Source of the DNA: Panax quinquefolius
Lineage: Eukaryota > Streptophyta > Magnoliopsida > Apiales > Araliaceae
NCBI GenBank assembly: GCA_020205615.1
Contig: CM035170.1
Location: forward strand, 12,206,980-12,270,979
Direction of reading: 5' to 3'
DNA: 64,000 bases
This document shows, in pieces, positions 45,215-58,114 of the stretch. The position numbers were made by a program, and so were the translations under genes. Each line of letters starts with the position of its first letter. The stretch's first letter is position 1. A model generated the notes under the pieces. That model saw only the letters and a list, made by a program, of their open reading frames with translations, did not search any database and was not told where the DNA came from.

Positions 45215-46842
45215 TCATGAAATTTCGTCCTCGAAATTGACGTACGTACCTGGTGTTTTGAAAAGGTGAGGATACGTCGCTTTCATTTCTGATTCTAACT
45301 CCCAGGTCATATCTTCAATAGCATGGTTTCTCCACAAAATCTTAACTTGTGGTATAACCTTCGTGCGTAGGACATGCTCTTTCCTATCCAAGATCTTAAC
45401 ATGTACCTCCTCGTACGTTAAATCTTCGGCTATCTTGTCTGGTTCTAACTCAATAATGTGGTTCGGGTCTTTAACATATTTATGAAGCATAGATATGTGA
45501 AAAATATTATGAATACGAGACATACTTGGAGGTAATGCGAGTCTATAGGCCACATTTCCTATTCGGTCGAGAATTTCAAATGGACCAACAAATCGTGGAT
45601 TGAGCTTTCCTCTTTTCCCAAATCTTGTAACTCCCTTCTATGGTGCAACACGTAACAATACATGATCCCCAATATTAAATTCCACGTCTTTCCGATGAAG
45701 ATCCGCATAACTCTTTTGTCGATCCTGTGCCGTTTGTATACGTTGTCGAATCATTTGGATCTTCTCTGTAGTCATTCGTACCAACTCTGGTCCCAACAAT
45801 GTTGCCTCACCCACCTCGTCCCAGCATACTGGAGAATGACATTTTCTTCCATACAACGCCTCGAATGGAGCCACACCTATACTTGCTTGATAATTGTTGT
45901 TGTAGGAGAATTCCACCAATGGTAGGTACTTATCCCAACTCCCTTTGAAATCTAGGACACAGAGTCTTAATAGATCTTCAAGAGTTTGAATAGTCCTCTC
46001 TGATTGTCCGTCCGTTTGAGGATGGTATGCCGAACTGAATCGTAAATCCGTGCCCATAGCTTTTTGCAAGCTAACCCAAAATCGTGAAGTGAATCTTGGG
46101 TCACGATCCGAAACTATGGATACTGGCATGCCATGCAATCTCACAATCTCATTCACGTACATACTAGCAAGACGTTCAAGGGAATACGTCTCACGTATAG
46201 GCAAGAAATGGGCAGACTTAGTTGATCTATCAACAATAACCTAAATGCATCTACGCCTTGAGAAACAATGGGAAGACCCGTAACGAAATCCATAGTAATG
46301 TGTTCCCACTTCCATTTCGGAATCTCAAGCGGTTGTAAAGGACCCTTTGGCATTTGATGCTCCGCCTTTACACGTTGACAAGTTAAACACCTCGAGATAA
46401 ACTCCGCGATCTCTCTTTTCATATTGCTCCACCAAAATGTATGTCGAAGATCATGATACATTTTGGTACTCCCAGGATGGATTGCAAATGGTGTGTTGTG
46501 TGCCTCCATCATGATTCTATGCTTCAAGTCAGAATCGTTAGGAACACAAAGTCTGGAGTTGACTCGAAGTATTCCTTCTTCATCAATTCTTGCTTCTGGA
46601 ATACCACCTTCTTGTACTTTCTTCTTCATACGCATCAGCTCCATGTCCGTAGCTTGAGCAATTTTAACTTTATCGATTAAAGTCGGTTCTAGTCGTATGT
46701 TTGATATCATCACGTGGGTACTTGGAGCCTTCATCTCTATCTCCATCCTTTGCAAGTCATACAAAATGGGCCTTTGTGTTAACAACATTACACTCGTACC
46801 CGCATATGATCTTCTACTCAATGTGTCAGCTACTATGTTCAC
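45215..46842 (-). pseudogene. Integrase and chromodomain of element C
   Basis: Zinc-finger tail ([16 protein letters not shown]), core with [15 protein letters not shown], then a frame break near 46230 (the second catalytic Asp region shows [15 protein letters not shown]) and [20 protein letters not shown] with the catalytic Glu. After another break near 45600 comes the GPF/Y-adjacent AYRLALPPSMSRIHNIFHIS. A C-terminal chromodomain-like stretch follows (KILWRNHAIEDMTWELESEM). Chromodomains direct chromovirus integration to particular chromatin. Two frame breaks prevent one continuous product. Confidence 0.88.
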
Positions 46843-46859
46843 TTTTCCAGGATGATATT

Positions 46860-48799
46860 GGATGGTATGATCTTAATCTTTCAGCAGCTCGAGCCAACGT
46901 CGTTGCCGCATGTTGAGTTCCTTTTGGGTGAAAAAATATTTGAGGCTTTTATGATCTGTATAGATCTCCACTTTCTCTCCATACAGGTAGTGTCTCCAGA
47001 TCTTCAACGCAAAAACGACTGCTGCCAACTCCGAATCATGAGTAGGATAATTTCTCTCATATTCTTTGAGTTGTCGCGAGGCATAGGCTATGACTTTCCC
47101 ATGTTGCATGAGAACACATCCTAACCCTTTACCTAAAGCATCATCAGAGATAACAAATCCATCCGAACCGGATGGTATTGTCGAGCAGTCTTAAAATGAG
47201 TCTTCTCTTGAGTTCTTGAAAACTCTTCTCATAATCCTTGCTCCAACCGAATTTTATATCCATGCGAGTCTAATTTGAGTTAGCGAGTAGCGATTCGAGA
47301 AAATCCTTCCACGAATCTTCGATAATAACCAATTAAGCCCGTAGCTACGTATTTGATTGGCCACCGACTTTGGTTGCTCCCAACTTTGTATGGCTTCAAT
47401 CTTGGCCGGGTCGACGGATACTCATGTTTTGACACCACATGCCCAAGGAATGCTACTTCCTCGCCGAACTCGCATTTCTTGACAGGCATATAGCTTGTTA
47501 TCACGAAGCCTTTGCGATTACCGGCTTCAAATGGTGCTCATGATCTTCACGGCTTTTGGAATAGATGAGGATGTCATCAATAAAGACAACAACGAACCGA
47601 TCCAAATATTCCTTGAATACCCGGTTCATCATATCCATGAAAGCGGCGGGAGCATTAGTCAATCCAAAAGACATGACTAAGAATTCATAATGCCCATACC
47701 GAAGGATTACGGCGCGTCTTTGGAATATCCTCGCTTTTAATCTTGGTGATGATATCCGAGCGAAGATCGATCTTTGAAAAGAAATGTGCTCCTTGCAATC
47801 GGGTCAAACAGTCATCAATGTGAGGTAGCGGATACCTATTCTTGATAGTGACATGATTCAATTCTCGGCGATCGATCAAAGTCGCATACTCCGTCTTTCT
47901 TCTTTACTGAATAACATAGGAGCACCCCAGGAAATGTACTAGGGGCGAATAAAACCGATGTCCAACAACTCCACGTGGTTGAACCTTTAACTCCTGAAGT
48001 TCAATAGGAGCCATTCGATATGGGGTTTTAGAAATGGGCTTTATGCGGGGTTCAGTCAATAAAGAATTTAACTTCACGTTACGGGGTAGGCAAGAAGTTC
48101 TTCAGGAAATACGTCAGGAAATTCACTAACAACGGAAATAGTATTCAAATCTGACGTGTTTTTGTTCAAGTCTGTGACATGGGCTAAGAAAGCTTGACAT
48201 CCATTTTTCAATAAACGAATAGCTTTATGGCTTGATATGACAGTGATTGACTTTAATGGTTTGGTTGTTTGAATTTGCATAATAGGTTGGCTAGGAATAT
48301 GAAAACTAACAACCTTACGAAAACAATCAATTTTAGCATGATGCGTGGTTAACCAATCAATCCCTAAAATCACATCAAATGCAAGAATTTTCAACGAAAT
48401 AAGGTCGGCAGGTAATGTGATGGTACCGACTTGAATCAAGCAAGATTTATATACAGTAGATATAATAAAAGTTTCTCCTAACGGGGTCTCAACAGATAAG
48501 TCAAGGTCTAATTTCTATGGAGTCAAGTTTAAACGTTGAGCACAAGCAAGAAAGATAAAAGAATGGGTAGAACCAGTATCTAATAAGGTATAAACTTCAC
48601 AAGAGTTTATGATTAGCTTACCCGTGATCACCTCGTTTGGGTTCCTCGCGTTTTGTGCAGTCACGACAAACGCCCTTCCAGGAACCATCGACTTTGACTT
48701 GTCCTGGATAGCCTTTGGAGTCACCATCCTTGTTGAACTTGGTTTCGTAACTAGACAATCTCTAGCTATATGATCTTCCTTTCCACAGTTATAACACAC
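46860..48799 (-). pseudogene. Protease, RT and RNase H of element C
   Basis: A second knuckle (CYNCGKEDHIARDC), protease LLDTGSTHSFI and FDVILGIDWLTTHHAK, RT start [19 protein letters not shown], and the active site FIDD (about 47568-47580, [14 protein letters not shown]). RT thumb [12 protein letters not shown] precedes RNase H ([40 protein letters not shown]). Several frame breaks occur between blocks (near 48070, 47900, 47690, 47280 and 47150). The catalytic residues remain, unlike A, B and E. Confidence 0.88.
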
Positions 48800-48805
48800 C
48801 TTGGA

Positions 48806-49805
48806 TTATTGTGGGCAGTTTGGGCTGATGTGTCCCTCTTTCCCGCATTTATAACAAACGACCGGTGATCGTTCTCCTCCCCTAAAAATAGTTGATGTTT
48901 GTGATGACGTCTTCACGTTATCATTGTTGTACCTTCTCCTCTTGAAATCTCCTCCCGACTCGCTCCTTCTATTATCACGGCCACGATTACCACCAGAGTG
49001 GTTACCATTTTTGTCTGAATGCTTTCCTTCCCTCTGGTTGTCATTGCTCAGATGGTCATGCGCCACCCAGATGACCACAGTTGTGGTCCTTGATTTGCAC
49101 ATACTCATTATCTCGCTCTAATAATTGAGCCACATTTACAACATCTGAATATAAAGAAAATTTATGAGATATAAGATATTGCCGAATCTCGGGCTTTAGA
49201 CCTCTCAGAAACATCCTCGTCATTCGTTCCTCATTTTCGACCAAATGAGGTGCAAACCTGGATAACTCTGCAAACTTCACCTCGTCTTTGGGACACCGTC
49301 GTATTTGTTTTGTTCGATCCGATAAAATCCACCTCCTTCATATAGCCGAATACTTTCAGGAAAGTACTTATCATTGAATAGTTTACAAATGTTTCCCAAG
49401 ACATCTTTAAGTGCGTCAAGGTATGCGCTTCACGAGACTCCCACCGATGAGTCTCGCCTCATCGCGGAACATAAAGGTGGCGAATGGAACTTTCTGTTCC
49501 TCCGTGCATCCCAAGACATCGAATATCTTGGTAATTTGCTTGACCCACGTTTCCGCCATGATCGGATCCGGCTTTCCCTTAAATTCTGGTGGTCCCAACT
49601 CTTTGAACTGCTTAGCTATGACAAGCCGCACATTGCTAGTATTTCCACCCATATTCTGTGCACGAGTTTCCTTCGTCTGGTTTTGCATAAACTGCAAAAA
49701 ACTTCTGAACATCCCATCATTCATCATTTGTTCGGTAGTGTTGTTTACAAGAGGAATATTGCCTTCCTGTTGCACGTTCCCCTGGGTGGTGATCAAAGGT
49801 GTCTC
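48806..49805 (-). pseudogene. Gag of element C, N-terminally truncated
   Basis: Opens in mid-protein at ETPLITTQGNVQQEG, next to the inverted LTR. Conserved gag core KQFKELGPPEFKGKPDP, TWVKQITKIFDVLGCTEEQ and ERMTRMFLRGLKPEIRQYL, then an Arg/Asn-rich stretch and the first zinc knuckle (CYKCGKEGHISPNC). Two or three frame breaks (near 49410, 49260 and 49090). Confidence 0.87.
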
Positions 49806-50974
49806 TGTAAGACCCCGAATTTTATGAAATAAAAGCATTCAATTTTTCTTATAATTAAAATTCAGTAAATGGTTAAATTGATAAAAAGTTAAAGTTAAGG
49901 GTGATATATGAATTTTTTCAAAATACGCAAGTGGTTATAAAATATTCATTGTTGTCGGGGAATATTCGTTTGGTCGTGGAATATTCTTTTTGTCGGGGAA
50001 TATTTGTATGACGATTAGTAACCATTTGTGGGCCCCATAACAGAATAACTGTCGGATAAAGAAAACGACAAATTTGAGTTTTTATAAATAACGGCGTAAT
50101 TGTTACCGTTAACACTGTTGGAATACTCGGTGGTTAAAATATAATAATATTGCACAGTATTTTTGAATTATTGATTCTTAAGTAAGAAGGCACTACTCAA
50201 TAATTGTTACACTGGTTTGAACGTTTATTCAAATTCGGAACTTTTCATGTCGGGGTTACTATTCATGAGTTTCTATTCACGAGTACTATTCACGAAGCAT
50301 GATGATTTTTTTTTGTGAAATTTCTATCTTTTAGTGTCGAAGTTACTATTCACGTATCGACACTATTCACGTATACGGCACTATTCACGAATACGGAACT
50401 ATTCACCGAAAAATGAAATTTTCTTCTTTTTGTCCAACATATCTATTCTGGATACTAGCTTTGATTGTATTCATGTTTTGATCATTCTTGAATTTTACTC
50501 CACTATGATTATTTATGAGGTATTTTGGACATGGAATAAGCTGAAATACTGAATCCTTAATATTTATTCTTTTGTTTCACCGGATTCGCTTTTCTTTAAA
50601 ATATTTTTCATCATCCTCGGTCTAAATGATGATATAATCGAATATCTTTGGCACGTAGTCAAAAGATGAATGATTTCGATGAATATCTTTGGCGATGAGT
50701 GCAAAAAGATGAGCAGTGTTTAGATGAACATGACCAATGAGGAATATCTTTGGCACAGGTGCAAAGATTAATTGTTGATGAATATCTTTGGCCCGTAGTG
50801 CAAAGATGACATGTTGTTGAATATCTTTGGCTAGTAGTGCAAAGATGAACTGTTGATGAATATCTTTGGCCCGTAGTGAAAAGATGAATTTATTAGTATG
50901 ATTATGAACATGAACTGTGATTTGGTATAACCATGATCTTTGATGTTTCAGGTAAAGACATGTGATGAAAATAG
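49806..50974 (+). repeat. Internally deleted Ty3 LTR, left part
   Basis: Starts TGTAAGACCCC at 49806 inside the gag of C. At about 50210 it jumps from ATAATTGTTAC in U3 to ACTGGTTTGAAC well downstream of the TATA box, so the promoter block is missing. It continues through the ACTATTCAC repeats and stem-loop units (50638-50888) to about 50974, where an inverted LTR breaks it. Confidence 0.8.
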
Positions 50975-52614
50975 TAACTCATGAATAATAACTCGTGAAT
51001 AGTACTTCGTGATTCGTGATACGTAGATGCAGTATCGTAAATAGTGTCATATACATGAATAGTGCCATATCGTGAATAGTGTATGCATTATCGTGAATAG
51101 TAATCCTGACTCAAAAAGGTAGAAATTCCACAATAATATTCATATCAATATTTTTGATATAATGATATTGAAAAAAATAATATCATTTTACGAAGAATAT
51201 AACACCCCTTACTATCCCTTACCTCAAAAGAGAACACTTCTGACTGGATATCGGATATGACGCTGAAGAAAACTTGCACTGAAGAATAACAACTCACCAA
51301 GTATCTAAATACTCACAAAATACACTCGATAATCTAAAGAGAAAAAGAGAGAAAACTTGTTTCTGGTGTGATTTTCAATTATAACTTAGCCCTCTATTTA
51401 TAGGAAAATGTTAGCACGGCAAGCGGACTTAACTTTTCAACTTTGATGGCTTTACCTGCTACTATTCCCACCCACCACATTTAAAAATTCAATTGAGCAC
51501 ATTTCTCACCAACCAAAAGTGGGGCCCACCAATTCTAGAATTTTCCACCAAAATCATTTATAACCTAATTTTTGAATCAGTCACATCTTAAAATTTATAA
51601 CAAATCATACGCTCATTTTTAACGGTTCAAAATTTGTGGACATATACTCAACTTATATATGTATAACATATCCAAAAATCACAACGATCCAACGGTCAGA
51701 TTAAAAATTATAACTCACACAATAAAGTTTGTAAGAACAACGATTTGATCTTTTAATACCTCCAATCAGGCAAAATCTTGATAAAATACCTCAACATTAA
51801 TTCCTTCATTTATAACCACATAAATAAATCCATCATTTATATCCACATCAAATAAATATTTCATTATCATATAAATCAATAATTAATTATTCACAAATAA
51901 TATTACGAGAATCATAATAATAATGACGAGGCGGTTCAGGAAGAGGGCTTTCGATAAGAATTTCTCTTCTTGGCCTTTAGGTGACCAAACCTCTCCTTGT
52001 GAGAACTTTCTAGACATTTCCAATAATGCTTTATCTAATAATATTATTCAAATAATATGAATTATTGATCGATAATGGAAATCTCGTGTCGGTGACAATT
52101 ATTAAAACAACGATAATATAAAATATCAACACACAATTATTGAATCAATAAAATAAAATATTGAGCGATAATTCTTTGTAAAAATTATTGAGTAGTGCCT
52201 TCTCACGTAAGAATCAATAATTAAAAAAATAATGTCTTACTGATACAGTATGCTTCTTTATGCGACTACAGCGTATTCTTATTTTTAACCACCGGTATTC
52301 CATCGATTATTACTTGTAACAACTACTGCCGCAGATTATTTATAAAAACTCAAATTTGTCGTTTTCTTCATCCGACGATTATTCTATTATGGGGCCCTGA
52401 CAAATGATTGTACGCAGTAAATGCGAATATTCCCAAGCGACAAAGAATATTCCACGACTAAAGAATATTCTCGAACAATGATGAATATTTTATAACCACT
52501 TGCATATTTTGAAAAAATTCATATATCACCCTTAACTTTAACTTTTTATCAATTTAACCATTTACTAAATAGGAAAATTGAATACTTTTATTTTATAAAA
52601 TTCGGGGTCTTACA
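50975..52614 (-). repeat. Inverted Ty3 LTR fragment
   Basis: Minus orientation, with an intact U3 start (TGTAAGACCCCGAATTTTAT, at 52614) and TATA box (51394-51403), but no 3' end; it stops near 50975 within the ACTATTCAC repeats. With 49806-50205 it forms a large inverted repeat whose outer arms (about 400 bp) are closely similar. It lies within the host LTR, whose sequence resumes at 52615 after a gap of about 300 bp relative to sibling copies. Confidence 0.8.
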
Positions 52615-52711
52615 AGTTGTGCTCACCCTTTTGCTTCACAATTCCTTTTCAGGTAATAAGAGTGTAGCTGGGTCGAACGAGGGTAACGGGGAAATAGAAC
52701 GGTGGTATCTA
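52615..52711 (+). repeat. Host LTR segment left of the solo LTR
   Basis: AGTTGTGCTCACCC through AACGGTGGTATCTA matches 3190-3290 of the first solo LTR. It continues at 55499 once the inserted LTR is removed. Confidence 0.8.
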
Positions 52712-55498
52712 TGTAAGACCCCGAAATTTTTAAATAAAAAGGAATTTCCTTTATTTATTATTTTGAAATAGTAAGGGTTGATTTGATTAATGTGGATAGT
52801 TAAGGGTTAAATATCTGAAATATTTCAAATTAAGCAGTGGTTATAAAATATTCATTATCGTCGAGAATATTCGTTTGGTCGTGGAATATTAAATCTTTGT
52901 CGAGAATATTCGTATAACAACAACAGCGACCATGTGTGGGCCCATAACTGAAAAGTGATTGGATGAAGAAAGCGACAAATATAAGTTGTTTTTAAATAGC
53001 GGCGTGAGTTATTCACAGATTATCTTGTTAAAATACCGGTGGTTAAAACACACTATATCTGGCGTTGTTGAATAGTAGCACTTTCGGTATTGCACCAATT
53101 ATTGATTCTTACGTGAAGAAGGCACTACTCAATAATGGTTACGATAATTACTTTGCTCGATATTTTATTGAGTTAATAATTGCTGCGTTGATATTTTATA
53201 TTCTTGTTTGTTGTTTGATAATTGTCATTACACAATATCTTTCATTATCGAAGCAATAATTCATATTATCCGAATAATATTATTAGATAACATTATTGGC
53301 AATGTCTAGAAAGTTACATCAAGGAGAGGTTTGGTCACCTAATTGCGCGCCCGATGAAGAAATTCTTATTGGAAAGCCCCTCTTCCTGAGAACCTGCTGG
53401 TTGTCAATATTGTGATTACAGAATATTATTTGTGAATAATTAATTATTGATTTATATGATGAGGAAAATATTGATTTTATGTGGATATAGATGGAGAAAA
53501 TTTTAAAATGACAATTGTTGAAAATTAATATTTTATCTTTTTCTCGATAAAATAATTCATTTAAATATATTATTTTAATAATATATTAACTTGATGATAT
53601 TTTTACAACGAATGTGGGATATATGAGTATCTGAGGAGGAAGAGTATTTTTGTTGCAATAAATGTTTAAAACATGTTAAACATGTCGGTGGACCCCATTT
53701 ATTGGTTTGAAATTTGATTATAGCACGTAAAATCACTGTTTGTGGATTTCGGTCAATTTCTATTTGGAATTTGGAAAAACTTTCTTCTGTAAAGTTGTAG
53801 AGAATTGAATTTCCTATAAAACTCATGAGATTCGAATTTTCTGATGAAAGGGCTATTTATTATGAATTATTGAAGTTACGAAGCTCAAAATAATTAATTT
53901 TGGAAGTTTTAATTATGTTTTTTAAGAAAACGTTTTTCAAATGTTGTTGGCCATCTTTAACATGTGCTTGATGGCTGAGATCAGATTGTCTAGATGGGCG
54001 TAGAAATTTATTAAATATATTAATATTATATTAAATTTTACTAACTTTGGTGTTCTAAGCGTTTTCCTATAAATAGGGTGCTTGGGTTAGAATTGAAAAT
54101 CACACGAAACTCAAGTTTTCTCTCTCTATATTATCGGCGTATTCTTGTGAGTATTTTGAGTATACTTTGAGTATTGCTATCTGGTCTGCAAGTCCAAGTC
54201 ATAGCTTTATATCCTGTTTCAAATTTAGAAATCTTGATCTTTCGAGGTAAGGGATATTATTTTTTGTAATGATATTATTTCTTCAATATCATTATCTTTG
54301 AAATGTTGATCTGAAGTTTTATCAAATTTGGAACTTTTTCATGTCGGGTTTACTTATTCATGGGTTCTTATTCATGAGTTACTATTCACGAGTTCTTATT
54401 AAGCGAAATTCTTATTCACGATTCTTATATTCACGAGTACTATTCATGAAGCGTGAAGATGTTTTTGTGGAATTTCTATCTTTTGGTGTCGAGAGTTACT
54501 ATTCACGTATACTCGGCCTTTATTCACGATATCTGACCTTATTCATAGAAAAATAAAATTTCTTCTTTTGTCCAAAATATCTATTACGGATACTAACTAC
54601 GATTGTATCCATGTTTTGATCATTCTTGAATTTTACACCACTATGATTATTTTTGAGGTATTTTTGGATGTGGATAAAACCAAGTACGAATCCTTAATCC
54701 TTAATCCTTGTCATTTTGTTTCACCGGATTCGTTTCTTTAAAAATATTTTCATCATCCTCGGTCTTAAATGATGATATTATTGAATATCTTTGGCACAGT
54801 AGTGCAAAGATGAGCAGTGTTGAGATGAACATACGACAGATTGATTAATACCTTTGGCTGTAGTGCAAAGATGAGCAGTGTTTAAATGAACATGACCAAT
54901 GATGAATATCTTTGGCTGTAGTGCAAAGATGAATATTTGATTCGGATGCATATTGATTGATGTTACTGAGGATATAAAATATTGATGATGGGTATTAAAT
55001 TCATAGATTATAGTAGATTTCATTCTCTACGTAACTCTTCTATGAATTATTATTTTCATTGCGAATATTGATCTGAAACTTGTTGTCTATTGTATTCTAT
55101 CGATTTTTCCTGTTGAAGACTAACGATAATTTGTTGTATATTATCTTAGTCATAATATTCTTCTTGGGCTAGTTGAGCTCACCCTTTTCCTTGTTGTTCC
55201 ATTTTTCTTCTCGGGAGGCGAGAATGTAGCGAGTCTTAGTCGGGGTATGGAATGAAGGTTCTAGAGAGAGTTGTTTAGTAGTCCTCACCATTTTGTAAAA
55301 TAATGAATCAATAATTATGATGGGGATTTATTTGAGTATAGATATTGTCTAGAAGACAATATTATATTTAAACTCACGATATATATTATGTCGTATTTCA
55401 CACGACATTTGTATTATTGAAGTTGTAGTTTGCTTTTTGTACCATGTATTTGGCGACTCAGAATGGGTGTTGTGTATACCTATTTTGGGGGCGTCACA
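52712..55498 (+). mobile_element. Solo LTR nested in an older LTR
   Basis: 2,787 bp from TGTAAGACCCC to GGGGGCGTCACA, flanked by a perfect 5-bp duplication ATCTA (52707-52711 and 55499-55503). TATA box near 54067, ACTATTCAC repeats at 54340-54490, stem-loop units at 54780-54935. It inserted into the host LTR continuous with 52615-52711 and 55499-56206. Confidence 0.93.
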
Positions 55499-56027
55499 AT
55501 CTAGCTGTGGAGGTTCTCCCTAAGCAGTATAGAAAGGTGTTGTATACATCATTTAATAGTTATATTTGGTGAATCAAATAGGGTGAGGCGAACCCAACGT
55601 TGGAAGGGTGTTTTGCCACTATCATACAAGATGTCTAATGACATACAATCTCGTGTCATCATGAGACAGAGTTGTGCTCATCCACTTGCTGAGTATATCT
55701 ACGAGCACTACCTATATAATTTCGGTGTTTGGTTGAAATATAACTCTCAATTAGAGACAGTGGAGATAATGATATATCAAGAGAAGACTCACCATTGGAA
55801 AGAAGATGATAGTAATCTTCTCGTTTTTCTTTGAGGTCTATTAGATTGACCAAGGATAATTACGTAGCCATCGATATCTATCATAACCTGAGCAGCATGG
55901 CCTCCCATGTACGAAGGTTTCCTTGAGCACTTCCCAAAGATATTAATTTCTAAAACAATTTTTGACTATACCTTTATGTAAGATGTCATGGTGACGTGCT
56001 ACCCAAGTTGGTGTCAAGAGTCACAGT

Positions 56028-56073
<46 letters not shown>

Positions 56074-56206
56074 CAAAACTCACAACACATGAGTTGTTGT
56101 ATTTTGCACGACAATTGTTGCAATAAAGTTGTAGTTGTTTTCTGTACCATGTATTTGGCGACTCAGAATGGGTTGGATGGAATGGACCTATTTTGTGGTT
56201 GTCACA
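55499..56206 (+). repeat. Host LTR, 3' part after the solo LTR
   Basis: Resumes with CTAGCTGTGGAGGTTCTCCC, matches 3290-3890 of the first solo LTR and ends TGGTTGTCACA at 56206. A (TA)n run (56030-56067) has expanded where sibling copies read GGTATATATTTGTATCC. Confidence 0.8.
56030..56067. repeat. (TA)n microsatellite in the LTR
   Basis: Expanded from a short TATATA in sibling LTRs (compare 57965-57972). Confidence 0.92.
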
Positions 56207-58112
56207 ATGTTAGTACTTGAGTATTGCTATACGGTGCTAGTTCTTTCAGCACTATATCCAGTATTCCAGTCAGAATTACTATCCTTTTGAGGTAAGGGAT
56301 GTTATTTTCTTCTTAAATGATATTATTTCTTCAATATCATTATGTCGAAACACTGGTTTGAACTTTTATTCAAATTCGGAACTTTTCATGTCGGGGTTAC
56401 TATTCATGAGTTACTATTCATAAGTTACTATTCACGAGTACTATTCACGAAGCATGATGATTTTTTTTATGAAATTTCTATCTTTTAGTGTCGGAGTTAC
56501 TATTCACGTATACGACACTATTCACCGAAAAATGAAATTTTCTTCTTTTTGTCTAAAATATCTATTCTGGATACTAGCTTTGATTGTATTCATGTTTTGA
56601 TCATTCTTGAATTTTACTCCACTATGATTATTTATGAGGTATTTTTGGACATGGAATAACTGAAATACGAATCCTTAATATTTATTCTTTTGTTTCACTA
56701 GATTCATTTTCTTTAAAATATTTTTCATCATCCTCAGTCCTAAATGATGATATAACTGAATATCTTTGGCACATAGTGCAAAGATGAATGATTTTTCGAT
56801 GAATATCTTTGGCCGATGGTGCAAAGATGAGCAGTGTTTAGATGAACATGACCCGGTGAGGAATATCTTTGGCACATAGTGCAAAGATTAATTGTTGATG
56901 AATATCTTTGGCCCGTAGTGCAAAGATGACATGTTGTTGAATATCTTTGACTAGTTGTGCAAAGATGAACTATTGATGAATATCTTTGGCCCGTAGTGCA
57001 AAGATCAATTTATTAGTATGATTATGAACATGAACTGTGATTTGGTATAACCATGATCTTTGATGTTTCAGGTAAAGACATGTGATGAAAATTATCTTCT
57101 TCCTGGATACGAAGAGAAATTTAGAATCACAATTATGATTATGAGTTATTCATATGATTGTGGACCAGAACTGTTGATTAATGTTACAGGAATAAAATAT
57201 TGTTGGTGGATTTTTAACATAGAGAAGATAATAGACTTTATGGTTTATTTGACTCTTCTAATGGATTGCTCGTTCCGCTGCAACTATGGTTGAAATTTTT
57301 ATCATCTACCATATGTTCTAAATCTACGATTTATTATTGATGAAGGCTATTGATAATTTAATTATCTTTAGTCATGATATTCTTTACTGAGCTAGTTGTG
57401 CTCACCCTTTTTCTTCACAATTCCTTTCAGGTAATAAGAGTGTAGCTGGGTCGAGCGGGGGTAACAGGGGAATAGAACTGTGGTCATCATTTAGTAGTTA
57501 TATTTGGTGAATCAACTAGGGTTTGGCGAACCCAACGTTGGAAGGGTGTTTTGCCACTATCATACAAGATGTCTAATGACATACCACCTCGTGTCATCAT
57601 AAGACAGGGTTGTGCTCATCCACTTGCTGAGTATATTTACGAGCACTACCTATATAATCTTGGTGTTTGTTTGAAGTATAATTCTAAATTAGAGACGATG
57701 GAGATAATGATATGTCGAGAAGACTCACCACTGGGAAGAATATGATAGTAATCTTCTCGTTTTTCTTTAGGGTCTATTGGGTCAACCAAGGATAATTCGG
57801 TGGCCATATGATATCTATCATAACCTAGAAGCATGGCCTCCCATGTACGAAGGTTTCCTTGAGCACTTCCCAAAGATTTTAATTTCTAAAATCGTTTTTG
57901 ACTATACCTTTATGTAAGGTGTCGTTGTGACGTGCTATCCAAGGTTGGGATGAGAGTCACAGTTGGTATATATTTGTATCCAAACTCACAGCATATGTGT
58001 TATTATATTTTACACGGCAATTGTTGTAATAAAATTGTAGTTCTTTTCTGTACCATGTATTTGGCGACTCAGAATAGGTTGGATAGAATGGACCTGTTTT
58101 GGGGTTGTCACA
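56207..58112 (+). repeat. Ty3 LTR of element D, 5' truncated
   Basis: Begins mid-LTR at GAGTATTGCTATACGGTGC, without U3 or TATA box, and ends GGGGTTGTCACA at 58112 next to a primer site. It has six stem-loop units and the long 3' part seen in the first solo LTR, so it belongs to the long-LTR type. Confidence 0.87.
56757..57008 (+). repeat. Stem-loop repeat array, best preserved
   Basis: Six units starting near 56758, 56801, 56863, 56899, 56939 and 56979. All keep ATCTTTG and CAAAGAT in inverted order, while the loop varies (GCACATAGTG, GCCGATGGTG, GCCCGTAGTG, ACTAGTTGTG). Confidence 0.8.
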
Positions 58113-58114
58113 TT

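Larger units (their letters stand above)
45207..49805 (-). mobile_element. Ty3/gypsy element C, internal region, full domain set
   Basis: The only copy in the window with all pol domains in order on the minus strand: gag, zinc knuckles, protease, RT, RNase H, integrase, chromodomain, purine tract. Gag is cut at its N-terminus at 49805 by an LTR in the opposite orientation, so the primer site and 5' LTR are missing. Clade assignment to Tekay/Del chromoviruses rests on the chromodomain, the very long LTRs and the initiator-Met primer site in sibling copies. Confidence 0.9.

Noticed and set aside
49374..49832. Plus-strand frames of 138-152 codons
   Set aside because: Antisense shadow of the Ty3 gag of C; the minus strand carries the conserved gag motifs.
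49801..56211. One clean solo LTR insertion into C with target duplication
   Set aside because: The left flank GTCTC does not match the right flank ATGTT; the LTR is a composite with an inverted piece and a deletion.
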